NCBI RefSeq assembly: GCF_007988805.1
Contig: NZ_BJUV01000011.1
Location: 1-64,000 of the forward strand
Direction: 5' to 3'
From: Frigoribacterium faeni
GTDB taxonomy: Bacteria; Actinomycetota; Actinomycetes; Actinomycetales; Microbacteriaceae
Length of the DNA stretch: 64,000 nucleotides
The notes below the pieces were generated by a model. It did not search any database. It had not been told where the DNA came from and saw nothing but the letters and a program-made list of their open reading frames with translations. Positions 53,567 to 63,563 of the stretch are shown here, one piece after another. Within the stretch, counting starts at the first letter, position 1, and every line of letters begins with the position of its first letter. Position numbers and translations under genes: made by a program.

Positions 53567-54370
53567 GTGAACGACACGCTCGTGATCATCCCCACCTACG
53601 ACGAGAAGGACAACCTCGACTGGATCGTCGGTCGGACCCTCGACTCGGGAGCCGCGGTCGACGTGCTGGTCGTCGACGACGGCTCGCCGGACGGCACCGG
53701 CGCGCTCGCCGACGCCTACGCCGCCCGCGACCCCCGGGTGCACGTGATGCACCGCACCGAGAAGGCCGGGCTCGGCGCCGCCTACCTGGCCGGGTTCTCC
53801 TGGGGGCTCGAGCGCGGCTACGACGCACTGGTCGAGATGGACGCCGACGGCTCGCACCACCCCGAGTACCTGCCGGGCATGCTCGAGCTGCTGAGCGACA
53901 ACGATCTCGTGCTCGGCTCGCGCTGGGTGCCCGGCGGCGAGGTCGAGAACTGGCCGCTGCGCCGCGAGCTGCTCAGCCGCGGCGGCAGCTGGTACACGCG
54001 CGGGGCCCTCGGCATCCGCGTGGCCGACACGACCGGCGGGTTCCGGGTGTTCCGGTCGTCGGCTCTCCGACGCATCGACCTGGACCGGGTCGAGTCGCGC
54101 GGCTACTGCTTCCAGGTCGACCTGCTCTGGCGCGCGCTGCAAGCGGGCCTGCGGGTCGTGGAGACTCCGATCACGTTCACCGAGCGCGTCCACGGCGCCT
54201 CGAAGATGAGCGGCTCGATCGTCAGGGAGTCGCTGACCAAGGTGACCCTGTGGGGTCTCCGTCGACGGTCGCGCGCCGTCGTCGAGCTGGTCGTGCGACA
54301 CCGCCGTCTGCCGAGCGTCCGCGCGACGTCGCATCGGGTGGGCCCGGTACGCCGGGTGCAGCCGCACTGA
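53567..54370 (+). CDS. Polyprenol-phosphate mannosyltransferase-like GT2
   Basis: 267-residue soluble GT2 enzyme of the dolichol/polyprenol-phosphate mannose synthase type. LVIIPTYDEKDNL (residues 5-17), VVDDGSPDGTG near 38-48, and VEMDADGSHHPE near 87-98 with the metal-binding DAD. LTDRYF-like membrane helices are absent, but an acceptor-type GGFRVFRSSAL segment and KMSGSIVRESL near 218 fit the family. It would charge polyprenyl phosphate with mannose (or glucose) for the GT39-like enzyme, with GtrA as flippase. GTG with AAAGGA upstream. Last gene of the cluster, closed by a strong terminator. Confidence 0.88.
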   Translation: MNDTLVIIPTYDEKDNLDWIVGRTLDSGAAVDVLVVDDGSPDGTGALADAYAARDPRVHVMHRTEKAGLGAAYLAGFSWGLERGYDALVEMDADGSHHPEYLPGMLELLSDNDLVLGSRWVPGGEVENWPLRRELLSRGGSWYTRGALGIRVADTTGGFRVFRSSALRRIDLDRVESRGYCFQVDLLWRALQAGLRVVETPITFTERVHGASKMSGSIVRESLTKVTLWGLRRRSRAVVELVVRHRRLPSVRATSHRVGPVRRVQPH

Positions 54371-54386
54371 TCGGCGGTCGGCACGA

Positions 54387-54425
54387 GGGCGCGCGCCCGG
54401 GGTGGTCAGCCCCGGGCGCGCGCCC
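54387..54425. terminator. Strong bidirectional terminator
   Basis: GGGCGCGCGCCCGGGG and CCCCGGGCGCGCGCCC, a perfect 16-bp stem with a 7-nt loop between the convergent GT2 and treZ genes. Confidence 0.85.
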
Positions 54426-54437
54426 GCGCTCGTCTCG

Positions 54438-56210
54438 TCAGCGGACGATCGCGACCGAGTGCGCCGGCAGCAGCAGGCTGGAGCCGGGCTCGATCGAGGC
54501 GTCGCTGGCGAAGAGCACCGAGGTGCTGGGAACGGCGATCCGCGCCTCCTGATCGGCGAGGTTCACCGCGATGCGCAGGTCTCCGCGCGAGAGCACGAGC
54601 CAGCGCGCGTCGGCGTCGTAGTCGACCGCGAGGGTGTCGAAGCGCGGGTCGGTCAGGGCGGGCTCGCTGCGGCGCAGGGCGCCGAGACGACGGTAGGCGT
54701 CGAGCACGACGGCGTGACGCCCCGACTCGAGCTCCGACCAGTCGAGCTTGCTGTTCTCGAAGGTGGAGGGCTCCTGCGGGTCGGGCACGGACGACTCGTC
54801 CCAGCCCATCTTGGCGAACTCGGCGATGCGGCCCTTCGCGGTGGCCTCGCCGAGGTCGTGCTCGGGGTGCGACGTGAAGAACTGCCACGGCGTCGAGGCG
54901 GCGAACTCCTCGCCCATGAACAGCATGGGCGTGTACGGCCCGGCGAGCGTCAGCGTCGCGGCGATGATCAGCTGGCCGTCGTCGAGGGTCGCGGCGAGAC
55001 GGTCGCCGATCGCGCGGTTGCCGATCTGGTCGTGGTTCTGGTTCGCGACGACGAGGCGCCAGGTCGGCATGTGCTCGGTGTCGACCGGGTGGCCGTGGTC
55101 GGCCTCGCGGAACGACGACCAGGTGCCGTCGTGGAAGAAGCCCTTCGTCAGCACCTTCGCCAGGGCGCCGAGCGGCTCGAAGTCGGCGTAGTAGCCGGTG
55201 GTCTCGCCGGTCAGGGCGACGTGCACGGCGTGGTGGAAGTCGTCGCTCCACTGCGCATCGAGCCCGTAGCCCTGGCGGCGGTCGGGGCCGAAGCCGCCGC
55301 CGTCCCGCGGGGTGATCAGGCGCGGGTCGTTGAGGTCGCTCTCGGCGATCAGCGACAGCGGCCGACGCAGGTGGCTGCTGAGGGCAGAGGTGCGCTCGGC
55401 GAGCTCCTGCAGCAGGTGGACCTCGCTGTCGTCCTTCAGGGCGTGCACGGCGTCGAGGCGCAGACCGTCGACGTGATAGTCGCCCAACCACATCGCCGTG
55501 TTGTCGAGGATGAACTCGCGCACCTCGTGGGCGCCGTCGTCGTCGAGGTTGACGTTGTCGCCCCAGGTGTTGGCGTGCTTGCCCGAGAGGTAGGGCCCGA
55601 AGAGCGGCAGGTAGTTGCCGGAGGGGCCGAGGTGGTTGTAGACGACGTCCTGGACGACGCCGAGACCGGCCCCGTGCGCGGCGTCGACGAAGCGCTGGTA
55701 GGCCTCGGGCCCGCCGTAGTTGTCGGTGACGGTGAACCAGTCGACGCCGTCGTAGCCCCAGTTCCACCGGCCGTTGACGCCGTTGACCGGCAGCAGCTCG
55801 ACCAGGTCGACGCCGAGCTCGACCAGGTACGGCAGCTTCCCGATCGCCGAGTCGAGCGTGCCCTCGGGGGTGAAGGTGCCGATGTGCAGCTCGTAGACGA
55901 CCGATCCGGCCAGCTGGCGACCCGTCCACGCGTCGTCGGTCCAGGCGAAGGCGCTCGGATCGTACGTCTCGCTGAGACCGTGCACGCCGTCGGGCTGACG
56001 GCGCGAGCGCGGGTCGGGCAGGGGGGTCTCGCCCTCGGGGGAGTCGCCGCCGTCGAGCACGAAGCCGTAGCGGTGTCCCGGGCCCCGGTCGAGGTCGGCC
56101 GGGGCGCGCCACCAGCCGGTCTCGGGCTCGGCGGTGAGCGGCAGGAGCTCGCCGTCGAGGTGCAGGTGCACGGTGGTGGCGGTCGGGGCCCAGACGTCGT
56201 AGACGCTCAT
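54438..56210 (-). CDS. treZ: Malto-oligosyltrehalose trehalohydrolase
   Basis: 590-residue GH13 enzyme that releases trehalose from the maltooligosyl-trehalose made by TreY. N-terminal E-set domain ([18 protein letters not shown]), then the barrel: [14 protein letters not shown] near 122, [13 protein letters not shown] near 206, nucleophile Asp in [11 protein letters not shown] near 254, general acid Glu in [11 protein letters not shown] near 290, and NHDQIGNR near 384. ATG 56210 with GAGGAGACC upstream; the longer reading to 56291 passes through a hairpin and is rejected. Third gene of the glgX-treY-treZ operon. Confidence 0.95.
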   Translation of the reverse strand: MSVYDVWAPTATTVHLHLDGELLPLTAEPETGWWRAPADLDRGPGHRYGFVLDGGDSPEGETPLPDPRSRRQPDGVHGLSETYDPSAFAWTDDAWTGRQLAGSVVYELHIGTFTPEGTLDSAIGKLPYLVELGVDLVELLPVNGVNGRWNWGYDGVDWFTVTDNYGGPEAYQRFVDAAHGAGLGVVQDVVYNHLGPSGNYLPLFGPYLSGKHANTWGDNVNLDDDGAHEVREFILDNTAMWLGDYHVDGLRLDAVHALKDDSEVHLLQELAERTSALSSHLRRPLSLIAESDLNDPRLITPRDGGGFGPDRRQGYGLDAQWSDDFHHAVHVALTGETTGYYADFEPLGALAKVLTKGFFHDGTWSSFREADHGHPVDTEHMPTWRLVVANQNHDQIGNRAIGDRLAATLDDGQLIIAATLTLAGPYTPMLFMGEEFAASTPWQFFTSHPEHDLGEATAKGRIAEFAKMGWDESSVPDPQEPSTFENSKLDWSELESGRHAVVLDAYRRLGALRRSEPALTDPRFDTLAVDYDADARWLVLSRGDLRIAVNLADQEARIAVPSTSVLFASDASIEPGSSLLLPAHSVAIVR

Positions 56211-56257
56211 CGGTCTCCTCGGGTTCGGAAAGGGGCGGGAAAGAGGCCGGGAAGCCG

Positions 56258-56295
56258 CGACATGCCGCTCACATGGGTACGTGAGCGGCATGTCG
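56258..56295. other. Perfect 15-bp inverted repeat between treY and treZ
   Basis: CGACATGCCGCTCAC and GTGAGCGGCATGTCG with an 8-nt loop, 47 bases before the treZ start. It could be an intercistronic terminator, an RNA-processing site or an operator. Confidence 0.6.
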
Positions 56296-56345
56296 TGACG
56301 CCTGGCTGAGGACGACGGTAGTCGGGCCGGGCGACCCGCGACCCG

Positions 56346-58769
56346 CTAGTCCTCTGTGGGGATCAGCAGGGCGACGGGGTACGTCTCGAGGACCTCGGCG
56401 AGGCGGAGGCGACCACCCTGGTGCCGGCGGCCGGTGAGCACGTCGCGATACGCGCCTCCTGCGGTCAGCACGACCGTGTCGTCCCAGCCGCCCGCCTGCT
56501 CGAGCGACACCGGGAGGCGCGTGGCGATCGCGATCGCGCCCCCGCGGTCGACCGCGACGGCCGACGACGCCTGCTCGCCGAACACCGGCAGCCCGGCGTA
56601 CCGGTTGAACAGGTCGGGGCGGTCGCGACGGAGCGTGAGAGCGCGGTGCGTGACGAGCAGCTTCGCGGCGCCGGTGTCGTCGACCGGGGGAGTGGCCCCC
56701 GAGCGGATGGCCTCGAGGTAGAGGCGGCGCAGGTCGAAGTCGACCTCGCGACGGTTGTCGGGGTCGACGAGCGAGAAGTCCCACAGCTCGCCGCCCTGGT
56801 AGACGTCGGGGCTCCCGGGGCCGATCAGCTGCATCAGCGTGACGCCGAGCGAGTTGCTGTACCCGGGGGCGCGGAGCACGTCGACGATGCGCTCGACCTC
56901 GTGCCGCACCTCCTCGCGGTCGAAGACGGCGTCGACGGCGGCGTGCATGCGCTCCTCGAAGGCGTCGGCCTCCTCGGCGCGGTCGGTCCAGGTGGTCGAG
57001 GTGCTCGCCTCGCGCGAGGCCTTCTCGGCGTAGGCGTGCAGGCGCTCGCGGGAGGCCGGCCACGAGCCGACGACCGTCTGCCAGAGGATGTTCTCGAACG
57101 GTCCGTCGCCCATCGGGGCGAGGTCGCGCAGCCGCTCGAGCGTCGCCGCCCACTCGGACGCCACCTCGGCGAGGACCGACACGCGGGCCCGCACATCGGC
57201 GCTGCGCTTCGTGTCGTGCGTCGACAGGGTCGTCATGCCGAACGGGCGCTCGGCGAGGCGGGCCTGCTGACGGGCGTGGAACCCGGCCGGCGACAGGGCG
57301 AACTCGCTGGGGTCGGCCCCCACCTCGGTCAGCGTGGCGAGTCGGCTGTAGCGGTAGAACGCGGTGTCCTCGACGCCCTTCGCCATGACCATGCCGCTCG
57401 TCTGCTGGAACCGCACCGACGCCGGGTGCGTCTCGTCGCGCAGCACCACGGCCACGCGCTCGAGGGCGTCGGCGAGGTCGGGGCGGTGCCGGGTCGCGAC
57501 CTCGACCGCCTCGGTGAGCTGGTCGGCTCCCTGGGGCAGGTAGCTGCGGTAGACCGGGAACGCCGCGGCCAGCTCGGCCAGCGCGTCGACGACCGCCGCC
57601 TCGGCGGGACCGCCCTCGGCGATCAGCCGCGCGAGGCGGTTGATCTCGCTGCCGAGGATGCCGTCGGCGATGCCGCGCTTCGTGCCGAGGATCATCTCGT
57701 GCCAGTCGACGGCCTCGTCGCCCGTCGTCTGATCGGCTCCAGCCGACGCCTCGTCGTGGCTCGCGGCGTCGTCCCCGGCGTCGTCCGCCGACGTGCGGTC
57801 GCGGCGCAGGCGGGCGTCGAGACCGTCGAGCGCGACGGCCCCGTTCGGGTCGACGAACAGGCGGTCGAGGTCGGCGAGGGTGTCGTACCCGGTGGTCCCG
57901 GCCGTCGCCCAGTCCTCCGGGAGGCGCTCGTCGCCCTCGAGGATCTTCTCGACGAGCACGTGCGCGCGCCCGGTCAGCTCGGACAGGCGGTCGAGGTAGC
58001 CCTTCGGGTCGGCGAGGCCGTCCGGGTGATCGACCCGCAGCCCGTCGACCAGGCCGTCGCGGAACCAGCGGCCGATCTCGGCGTGCGACTCGTCGAAGAC
58101 CCAGCCCTCTTCGACCCGGATGCCGGCGAGGGTGTTGACCGCGAAGAAGCGGCGGTAGTTGAGGTCGCCGTCGGCGCGCTTCCAGTGGACCAGCTCGTAG
58201 CTCTGGCGGGCGTGGACGGCGGCCGCGTCGTCGTCGTCGCCGCGGGTGCCCGGGGCGATCGGATAGACGTTGTCGTAGTAGTGCAGCTCCTCGCCGACGA
58301 CGCTGAGGCCGTCGATGGAGCCGTCCGCGGCGGCGGGTTCGCCCAGCACGGGCAGCAGCACCTTGCCGCCGCCGGCCGCCCAGTCGACGTCGAAGGCGTC
58401 GGCGTAGCGCGAGTCGCGGCCGTGGGTCAGGAGGTCCCACCACCAGACGCTGGCCTTGGGGGTGGCGACGCCGACGTGGTTCGGCACGATGTCGACGAGC
58501 ACACCGAGCCCGTGCACGTGGGCGCGGTCGGACAGCGTGTGCAGCCCCACCTCGCCGCCGCGTGCCGGATCGACCCGGCTGTGGTCGACCACGTCGTAGC
58601 CGTGGTCGCTGCCCGGCTCGGCCTCGAGCACGGGCGAGAGGTAGACCCAGTCCGCGCCGAGGTCGCGGAGGTAGGGCACCACGTCGGCGGCCGCGAACAG
58701 ATCGAAGGAGGCGCGGATCTGCAGGCGGTACGTCGAACGCGGGTGGCGGGTCGAGTCGTTTCGGGTCAC
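56346..58769 (-). CDS. treY: Malto-oligosyltrehalose synthase
   Basis: 807-residue GH13 enzyme that converts the reducing-end linkage of maltodextrin to an alpha,alpha-1,1 (trehalose) bond. [20 protein letters not shown] near the start, [20 protein letters not shown] near 44-63, VDIVPNHVG near 90, nucleophile Asp in [12 protein letters not shown] near 228, HVLVEKIL near 263, and [14 protein letters not shown] near 525. An acidic insert rich in Asp/Ala (about 330-350) is not usual. The GTG at 58769 overlaps the glgX stop (GTGA), so the two are translationally coupled. Confidence 0.95.
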   Translation of the reverse strand: MTRNDSTRHPRSTYRLQIRASFDLFAAADVVPYLRDLGADWVYLSPVLEAEPGSDHGYDVVDHSRVDPARGGEVGLHTLSDRAHVHGLGVLVDIVPNHVGVATPKASVWWWDLLTHGRDSRYADAFDVDWAAGGGKVLLPVLGEPAAADGSIDGLSVVGEELHYYDNVYPIAPGTRGDDDDAAAVHARQSYELVHWKRADGDLNYRRFFAVNTLAGIRVEEGWVFDESHAEIGRWFRDGLVDGLRVDHPDGLADPKGYLDRLSELTGRAHVLVEKILEGDERLPEDWATAGTTGYDTLADLDRLFVDPNGAVALDGLDARLRRDRTSADDAGDDAASHDEASAGADQTTGDEAVDWHEMILGTKRGIADGILGSEINRLARLIAEGGPAEAAVVDALAELAAAFPVYRSYLPQGADQLTEAVEVATRHRPDLADALERVAVVLRDETHPASVRFQQTSGMVMAKGVEDTAFYRYSRLATLTEVGADPSEFALSPAGFHARQQARLAERPFGMTTLSTHDTKRSADVRARVSVLAEVASEWAATLERLRDLAPMGDGPFENILWQTVVGSWPASRERLHAYAEKASREASTSTTWTDRAEEADAFEERMHAAVDAVFDREEVRHEVERIVDVLRAPGYSNSLGVTLMQLIGPGSPDVYQGGELWDFSLVDPDNRREVDFDLRRLYLEAIRSGATPPVDDTGAAKLLVTHRALTLRRDRPDLFNRYAGLPVFGEQASSAVAVDRGGAIAIATRLPVSLEQAGGWDDTVVLTAGGAYRDVLTGRRHQGGRLRLAEVLETYPVALLIPTED

Positions 58770-60964
58770 TGGTCGTCCTCGGCCGTGGCTCGGAGGACGA
58801 CGAGCGAGCGACCCACCACGGGGAGTCGATCGCCGGCCCGCAGCGCCGTGGGGGCCTGCGGTGTGGACGGGGGCTGGGGGGTGGTGGCGGCCCGGGTGGC
58901 CGTCGGGGTGCGGGGCGCGGTGCCCGCCGGGGGCAGGGGCGCGGCGACGGTGCTGTCGACCACGACCTCCCAGCCCTGGGCGTACTCGTCGGGCGGCAGG
59001 ACGAACGTGACCGTGTCGGCGCTGGCGTTGAAGTAGAGGACGAAGTTCACATCGGTGATCCGGCCACCGCGGGCGTCGCGCCCGCGGATGCCGTTGCCGT
59101 TGAGGAACATGCCGATCGCCTTCGCGTACGACTCGTTCCACTCGCCCTCCTGCATGGCGTCGCCCTCGGTCGTCAGCCAGACGATGTCGGGCAGCGGCTC
59201 GCCCTCGCCCCGCGTGACGGGACGGCCGTTGAAGTACCGCTGACGACGGAACGTCGGGTGGTCGTGGCGCAGCTTGATGACCTCGGCGACGAACTCGATC
59301 AGGTCGCGGTCGGCGTCCTGCCAGTCGATCCAGCTCAGCTCGTTGTCCTGCGCGTACGTGTTGTTGTTGCCTCGCTGCGTGCGTCCGAGCTCGTCGCCGT
59401 GCAGCAGCATCGGCACGCCCTGGCTCAGCAGCAGGGTGGCGAGGAAGCTCCGCTGGCGCTGCTCGCGGAGGGCCCGGATCGACGCGTCGTCCGTCTCGCC
59501 CTCGACGCCGGAGTTCCACGACCGGTTGTGGCTCTCGCCGTCGTTCCCGTCCTCGCCGTTGGCGTCGTTCTGCTTGTCGTTGTAGCTGACGAGGTCGCGC
59601 ATCGTGAAGCCGTCGTGCGCGGTCACGAAGTTGATGCTCGCCACGGGGCGCCGACCGTCGCGCTCGTACAGGTCGGCGGAGCCGGTGATCCTGCTGGCGA
59701 ACTCGCCGAGCGTCGAGGGCTCGCCCCGCCAGAAGTCGCGCACGGTGTCGCGGTACTTGCCGTTCCACTCGGTCCACTGGGGCGGGAAGTTGCCGACCTG
59801 GTACCCGCCGGGTCCGACGTCCCAGGGCTCGGCGATCAGCTTCACCTGCGACACGATCGGGTCCTGCTGGACGAGCTCGAAGAACGTCGACAGCCGGTCG
59901 ACCTCGTAGAACTCGCGGGCGAGCGAGGCCGCGAGGTCGAAGCGGAAGCCGTCGACGTGCATCTCGGTGACCCAGTAGCGCAGGCTGTCCATGATCAGCT
60001 GCAGCGAGTGCGGGTGGCGGACGTTCAGGCTGTTGCCGGTGCCCGTGTAGTCCATGTAGTGCTTCTGGTCGCCGTCCATCAGACGGTAGTACGCCGCGTT
60101 GTCGATGCCCTTGAACGACAGCGTCGGGCCCAGGTGGTTGCCCTCGGCGGTGTGGTTGTAGACGACGTCGATGATGACCTCGATGCCGGCCTCGTGCAGC
60201 ACCCGCACCATCGTCTTGAACTCCTGCACCTGCTGCCCGATGTCGCCGGTGGCCGAGTAGGCGGCGTGCGGGGCGAAGAAGCCGATGGTGTTGTAGCCCC
60301 AGTAGTTGCTGAGGCCCTTCTCGAGGAGGGTGTTGTCCTGCACGAACTGGTGCACCGGCATCAGCTCGAGCGTCGTGATGCCGAGCTTCTTGAGGTGGTC
60401 GATGATCGCCGGGTTGGCCACGCCGGCGTACGTGCCGCGCTCCTCCTCGGGGATGTCGGGGTGGGTCTCGGTGAGTCCCTTGACGTGCGCCTCGTAGATG
60501 ACGGTCTCGTCGTAGCTGTACTTCGGCGCGCGGTCGCCCTGCCAGTCGAAGAACGGGTTGATGACCACGCCGAGCATCATGTGCGGGCCGCTGTCGGCGT
60601 CGTTCCGCGAGTCGGGGTCGCCGAAGTCGTAGGCGAACAGGGCCTCGTCCCAGTCGATGTCGCCGCAGGTGGCCTTCGCGTAGGGGTCGAGCAGCAGCTT
60701 GTTCGGGTTCGCGCGCGCTCCCTTCGAAGGGTCGTACTCGCCGTGCACGCGGTAGCCGTATCGCTGACCGGGTTGGACGGTCGGCAGATAGGCGTGCCAG
60801 ACGTAGGCGTCGACCTCGCGGAGCTCGACCCTCGTCTCGGTGCCCGCCTCGTCGAAGAGACACAGCTCGACCTTGGAGGCGGCTTCGCTGAAGATCGCGA
60901 AATTGGTGCCGCTGCCGTCGTAGGTCGCGCCGAGTGGGTAGGGATTGCCGGGCCAGGTGTGCAT
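58766..60964 (-). CDS. glgX: Glycogen debranching enzyme GlgX
   Basis: 732-residue GH13/CBM48 isoamylase-type enzyme that removes alpha-1,6 branches to give linear maltodextrin for Tre[21 protein letters not shown] at 10-29, [11 protein letters not shown] near 150, nucleophile Asp in [13 protein letters not shown] near 325, Glu in [16 protein letters not shown] near 365, and [12 protein letters not shown] near 437. The C-terminal part holds a Pro/Thr/Ala-rich linker (about 680-710). ATG with GGAGG upstream and a TAGGCT promoter. First gene of a trehalose operon that would yield the osmolyte from glycogen. Confidence 0.96.
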   Translation of the reverse strand: MHTWPGNPYPLGATYDGSGTNFAIFSEAASKVELCLFDEAGTETRVELREVDAYVWHAYLPTVQPGQRYGYRVHGEYDPSKGARANPNKLLLDPYAKATCGDIDWDEALFAYDFGDPDSRNDADSGPHMMLGVVINPFFDWQGDRAPKYSYDETVIYEAHVKGLTETHPDIPEEERGTYAGVANPAIIDHLKKLGITTLELMPVHQFVQDNTLLEKGLSNYWGYNTIGFFAPHAAYSATGDIGQQVQEFKTMVRVLHEAGIEVIIDVVYNHTAEGNHLGPTLSFKGIDNAAYYRLMDGDQKHYMDYTGTGNSLNVRHPHSLQLIMDSLRYWVTEMHVDGFRFDLAASLAREFYEVDRLSTFFELVQQDPIVSQVKLIAEPWDVGPGGYQVGNFPPQWTEWNGKYRDTVRDFWRGEPSTLGEFASRITGSADLYERDGRRPVASINFVTAHDGFTMRDLVSYNDKQNDANGEDGNDGESHNRSWNSGVEGETDDASIRALREQRQRSFLATLLLSQGVPMLLHGDELGRTQRGNNNTYAQDNELSWIDWQDADRDLIEFVAEVIKLRHDHPTFRRQRYFNGRPVTRGEGEPLPDIVWLTTEGDAMQEGEWNESYAKAIGMFLNGNGIRGRDARGGRITDVNFVLYFNASADTVTFVLPPDEYAQGWEVVVDSTVAAPLPPAGTAPRTPTATRAATTPQPPSTPQAPTALRAGDRLPVVGRSLVVLRATAEDDQ

Positions 60965-60988
60965 CGAACCTCCGATTGGGACGCGCTC

Positions 60989-60994
60989 AGCCTA
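60989..60994 (-). promoter_or_regulatory. -10 box for the glgX-treY-treZ operon
   Basis: Minus strand TAGGCT about 25 bases before the glgX ATG, followed by a good Shine-Dalgarno (GGAGG, 60969-60973). No clear -35. Confidence 0.4.
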
Positions 60995-61045
60995 GAGGCG
61001 AACGGCCCGGCCGTCCGGCGGGGATGCCCGGGTACGGTGGCGACC

Positions 61046-61123
61046 ATGTCGAACACCGCCGTTCTCCGGGTCCATCCGCACCGCGCCTCCTCGTCTCCCG
61101 TCGCGCCGGAGGTGCTCTCGTGA
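61046..61123 (+). CDS. 25-residue upstream ORF overlapping the epimerase start
   Basis: Starts at an ATG seven bases after a TACGGT -10 box (61033-61038), so it would be the first codon of a leaderless message. It runs MSNTAVLRVHPHRASSSPVA... to a TGA that overlaps the GTG of the next gene by 4 bases. The epimerase Shine-Dalgarno (GGAGG) lies inside it. The recurrent 12-mer encodes its RASS residues. A translational-coupling leader is plausible; a functional peptide is not shown. Confidence 0.45.
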   Translation: MSNTAVLRVHPHRASSSPVAPEVLS

Positions 61124-62079
61124 AGGTCGTCGTCATCGGGTCGACCGGCCACGTCGGAGGGTTCCTCGTCCCGCGTCTGGTCGAGGCCGGCCACGAGGTG
61201 GTCGCGGTCAGCCGCGGCGCCTCGGAGCCGTACCGACCGCACGCCGCCTGGTCGCAGGTGACGCGCCTCCTGCTCGATCGCGACGCGGGCGACGCCGACG
61301 GCACGTTCGCGCCGGCCATCGCGGCGCTCGAGGCCGACGTCGTCGTCGACCTGATCTGCTTCACGCCCGACTCCGCACGTCTGATGGTCGATGCGCTCCG
61401 CGGCAGCGGCACCGTGCTGGTGCACTGCGGCACGATCTGGGTGCACGGCCCGTCGGCCGAGGTGCCGGTCACCGAGGAGGCGCGGCGCACCCCGTCCGGC
61501 GAGTACGGCACGCAGAAGGCCGAGATCGAGCGGATGCTCCTGGCCGAGTCCCGGCGTCCCGGGGGAGTGCGGAGCGTCGTGCTGCACCCGGGCCACATCA
61601 CCGGGCCGGGCTGGCCGATGATCAACGCCGTCGGCAACCTCGACCTCTCCGTGTGGGAGGCGCTCGCCGCGGGGCGCGAGATCGCGATGCCGGGCCTCGG
61701 CCTCGAGACGGTGCACCACGTGCACGCCGACGACGTGGCGCAGGCGTTCCAGCTCGCGGTCGAGCGGCACGCGCAGGCGGCGGGCGAGTCGTTCCACGTC
61801 GTCAGCGAGAGGGCGATCACGCTCCGGGGTCTCGCCCAGGCGATCGCGCGGCACTACGGGCAGGAGGCGCGGCTCCGATTCGTGTCGTGGCCCGAGTTCC
61901 GCGAGCAGACCACCGCCGAGTTCGGCGACGCGTCGTGGGAGCACGCCTCGCGCAGTCATTCCATGAGCATCGACAAGGCCCGCCGCGTGCTCGGCTACGC
62001 GCCGCGCTACACCACGGTGCAGGCCGTCGTGGAGGGACTCGACTGGCTCGAGCGGGAGGGGCGGCTCACGATCGCGTGA
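61120..62079 (+). CDS. NAD-dependent epimerase/reductase family protein
   Basis: 319-residue extended-SDR Rossmann protein. VVVIGSTGHVGGFLVPRLVEA (residue 3 onward) is the nucleotide-binding motif, VHCGTIWVHGPSA near 103 holds the Ser/Thr region, and the catalytic Tyr-x3-Lys is in EYGTQKAEIE near 129-138. THH-type C-terminal VHHVHADDVAQAFQLA near 205 is typical of isoflavone-reductase/epimerase-like members. GTG with GGAGG seven bases upstream inside the small upstream ORF. Substrate unknown. Its 3' end overlaps the convergent serine hydrolase gene by 14 bases. Confidence 0.87.
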   Translation: MKVVVIGSTGHVGGFLVPRLVEAGHEVVAVSRGASEPYRPHAAWSQVTRLLLDRDAGDADGTFAPAIAALEADVVVDLICFTPDSARLMVDALRGSGTVLVHCGTIWVHGPSAEVPVTEEARRTPSGEYGTQKAEIERMLLAESRRPGGVRSVVLHPGHITGPGWPMINAVGNLDLSVWEALAAGREIAMPGLGLETVHHVHADDVAQAFQLAVERHAQAAGESFHVVSERAITLRGLAQAIARHYGQEARLRFVSWPEFREQTTAEFGDASWEHASRSHSMSIDKARRVLGYAPRYTTVQAVVEGLDWLEREGRLTIA

Positions 62080-62953
62080 GCGGGGGAGAGCAGCGTAAGA
62101 CCGCCTCGGCGACGAAGGCGGCGATGGCGTCGGCGCCCGCGTGGTCGTCGGCCGTGATGGTCACCACGGCGTCACCCGAGAAGATCACCAGCTGCCCGTG
62201 GGCGCCGTGCAGGCGCCAGGCCGTGCCCGGGCCGTCCCATCCGGCGAGGGCGTAGCGGGAGTATCCGGGGTTGACGCCCGAGGTCACCCACCCGGAGTGC
62301 ATGCCGTCCGTCCACTCGGGCGAGACGATCCGGGCGCCCCGCCAGTCGCCGCGGTCGCGGATGAGCCGCCCGATGCGGGCCAGCTCGTCGGTGCGGAGGA
62401 ACAGTCCGCCGCCCGCGACGATGTGTCCCTCGGGGCAGCGCGACCACTCCACGTCGCCGAGACCGAGCGGCGTGAAGAGCCGGGGTCCGAGATAGCCGGC
62501 GACGTCGCCGACCCGCGTCGCCAGGACGCGCATCGCCGTGTAGGTGCTCGCGTTCGAGTACTGGAACACCCGCCCGCGCGACGGTCGGCGGAGGAACTCG
62601 AGGGCGAGATCCGGCCAGTCGGTCATCATCGTCTCGGACCAGGGCAGATCGACGCCGCTCGACATCGTCAGCAGATGCCGCAGGGTGACCCGGTCGACGC
62701 CCGTGCCGAGCTCGACGTCGGGCAGATACGTCGAGACGGGCGCGTCCACGTCGACGAGGCCCTCGTCGGACGCGATGCCCACCGCCAGCACGCAGACGCC
62801 CTTCGCGGCCGAGTGCACGTCCTCGCGGACGTCGGGCGTCCAGCGGTGCCCGGCCGTGTCGTCGCCCGCGAGCACGTGGAGGCCGTGCGCCGTGAACCCC
62901 GTGCGCTCCACCTCGTGGACGATGCGGTCGCGGATGTCGTCGGCACGGGTCAT
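62066..62953 (-). CDS. Serine hydrolase of the beta-lactamase/esterase class
   Basis: 295-residue class C beta-lactamase-like hydrolase without a signal peptide. SxxK is in VHSAAKGVCVLAVG (near 46-59), YxN is in FQYSNASTYTAM near 132, and HGAHGQLVI near 260 takes the KTG-like position. Likely an esterase or D-amino-acid amidase-type enzyme rather than a true beta-lactamase. ATG 62953 is preceded by a minus-strand CAGACT seven bases upstream; the longer reading to 63034 is rejected. Confidence 0.87.
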   Translation of the reverse strand: MTRADDIRDRIVHEVERTGFTAHGLHVLAGDDTAGHRWTPDVREDVHSAAKGVCVLAVGIASDEGLVDVDAPVSTYLPDVELGTGVDRVTLRHLLTMSSGVDLPWSETMMTDWPDLALEFLRRPSRGRVFQYSNASTYTAMRVLATRVGDVAGYLGPRLFTPLGLGDVEWSRCPEGHIVAGGGLFLRTDELARIGRLIRDRGDWRGARIVSPEWTDGMHSGWVTSGVNPGYSRYALAGWDGPGTAWRLHGAHGQLVIFSGDAVVTITADDHAGADAIAAFVAEAVLRCSPPLTRS

Positions 62954-63098
62954 GGGGGACAGTCTGCCGTCCGGGCGGCGGGCGTCGCCAGCGGTCCCGG
63001 GCCCGGTGTTGTGACGAGGGCCGCACGCTGTCACGATGGGGCCGATCGCCGTCCCGATCGGGCCGGCGACCGACCCGTCGATGCGAGGAGATCACGAG

Positions 63099-63542
63099 AT
63101 GGCGACCGACCAGGACTTCAGCAAAGAGGAACGCGCGGCGATGAAGCAGCGCGCGGCCGAGCTCCGTGCCGAGGCCAAGGCGCAGAAGTCGGCCGACAAG
63201 GCCGCCGCCGACGAGCGGAACGCCCTCGACGCGATCGCGGACATGACCGACGTCGAGCGACCGATCGCCCAGATGCTGCACTCGGTGGTGGCCGAGCACG
63301 CCCCCGGGCTGAAGCCGAAGACCTGGTACGGATTCCCCGCCTACGCGAAGGAGGACGGCAAGGCCGTCGTGTTCTTCCAGCCCGGGAAGAAGTTCGGGAC
63401 CCGCTACTCGACGATCGGCTTCCAGGACGGCGCCCAGCTCGACGACGGGACCCTCTGGCCCACGTCGTACGCGGTCGTAGCGGCGGACGACGAGACCCGG
63501 GCCGCCGTCGCCGCCCTGGTCCGACGCGCGGCGGGCCTCTGA
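63099..63542 (+). CDS. DUF1801-type small protein (YdhG-like)
   Basis: 147-residue cytoplasmic protein. A charged helical lead (EERAAMKQRAAELRAEAKAQ and following, about 10-40) precedes the DUF1801 core: KTWYGFPAYAKEDGKAVVFF near 82-101, KFGTRYSTIGF near 107. Members are small alpha/beta proteins without an assigned reaction. ATG with GAGGAG upstream. The palindrome GCGGGC...GCCCGC (63531-63550) spans its stop, and a 12-mer copy follows. Confidence 0.8.
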   Translation: MATDQDFSKEERAAMKQRAAELRAEAKAQKSADKAAADERNALDAIADMTDVERPIAQMLHSVVAEHAPGLKPKTWYGFPAYAKEDGKAVVFFQPGKKFGTRYSTIGFQDGAQLDDGTLWPTSYAVVAADDETRAAVAALVRRAAGL

Positions 63543-63563
63543 GAGCCCGCCGCGCCTCCTCGG

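Noticed and set aside
56346-60863. A single 1505-residue minus-strand frame joining glgX and treY
   Set aside because: Only the treY part is in the coding frame. The upstream part is an out-of-frame reading of glgX, which is intact in its own frame and overlaps treY by GTGA.
62066-62953. Antibiotic-resistance beta-lactamase
   Set aside because: No signal peptide and only partial motif match; the fold is shared by many esterases and peptidases.
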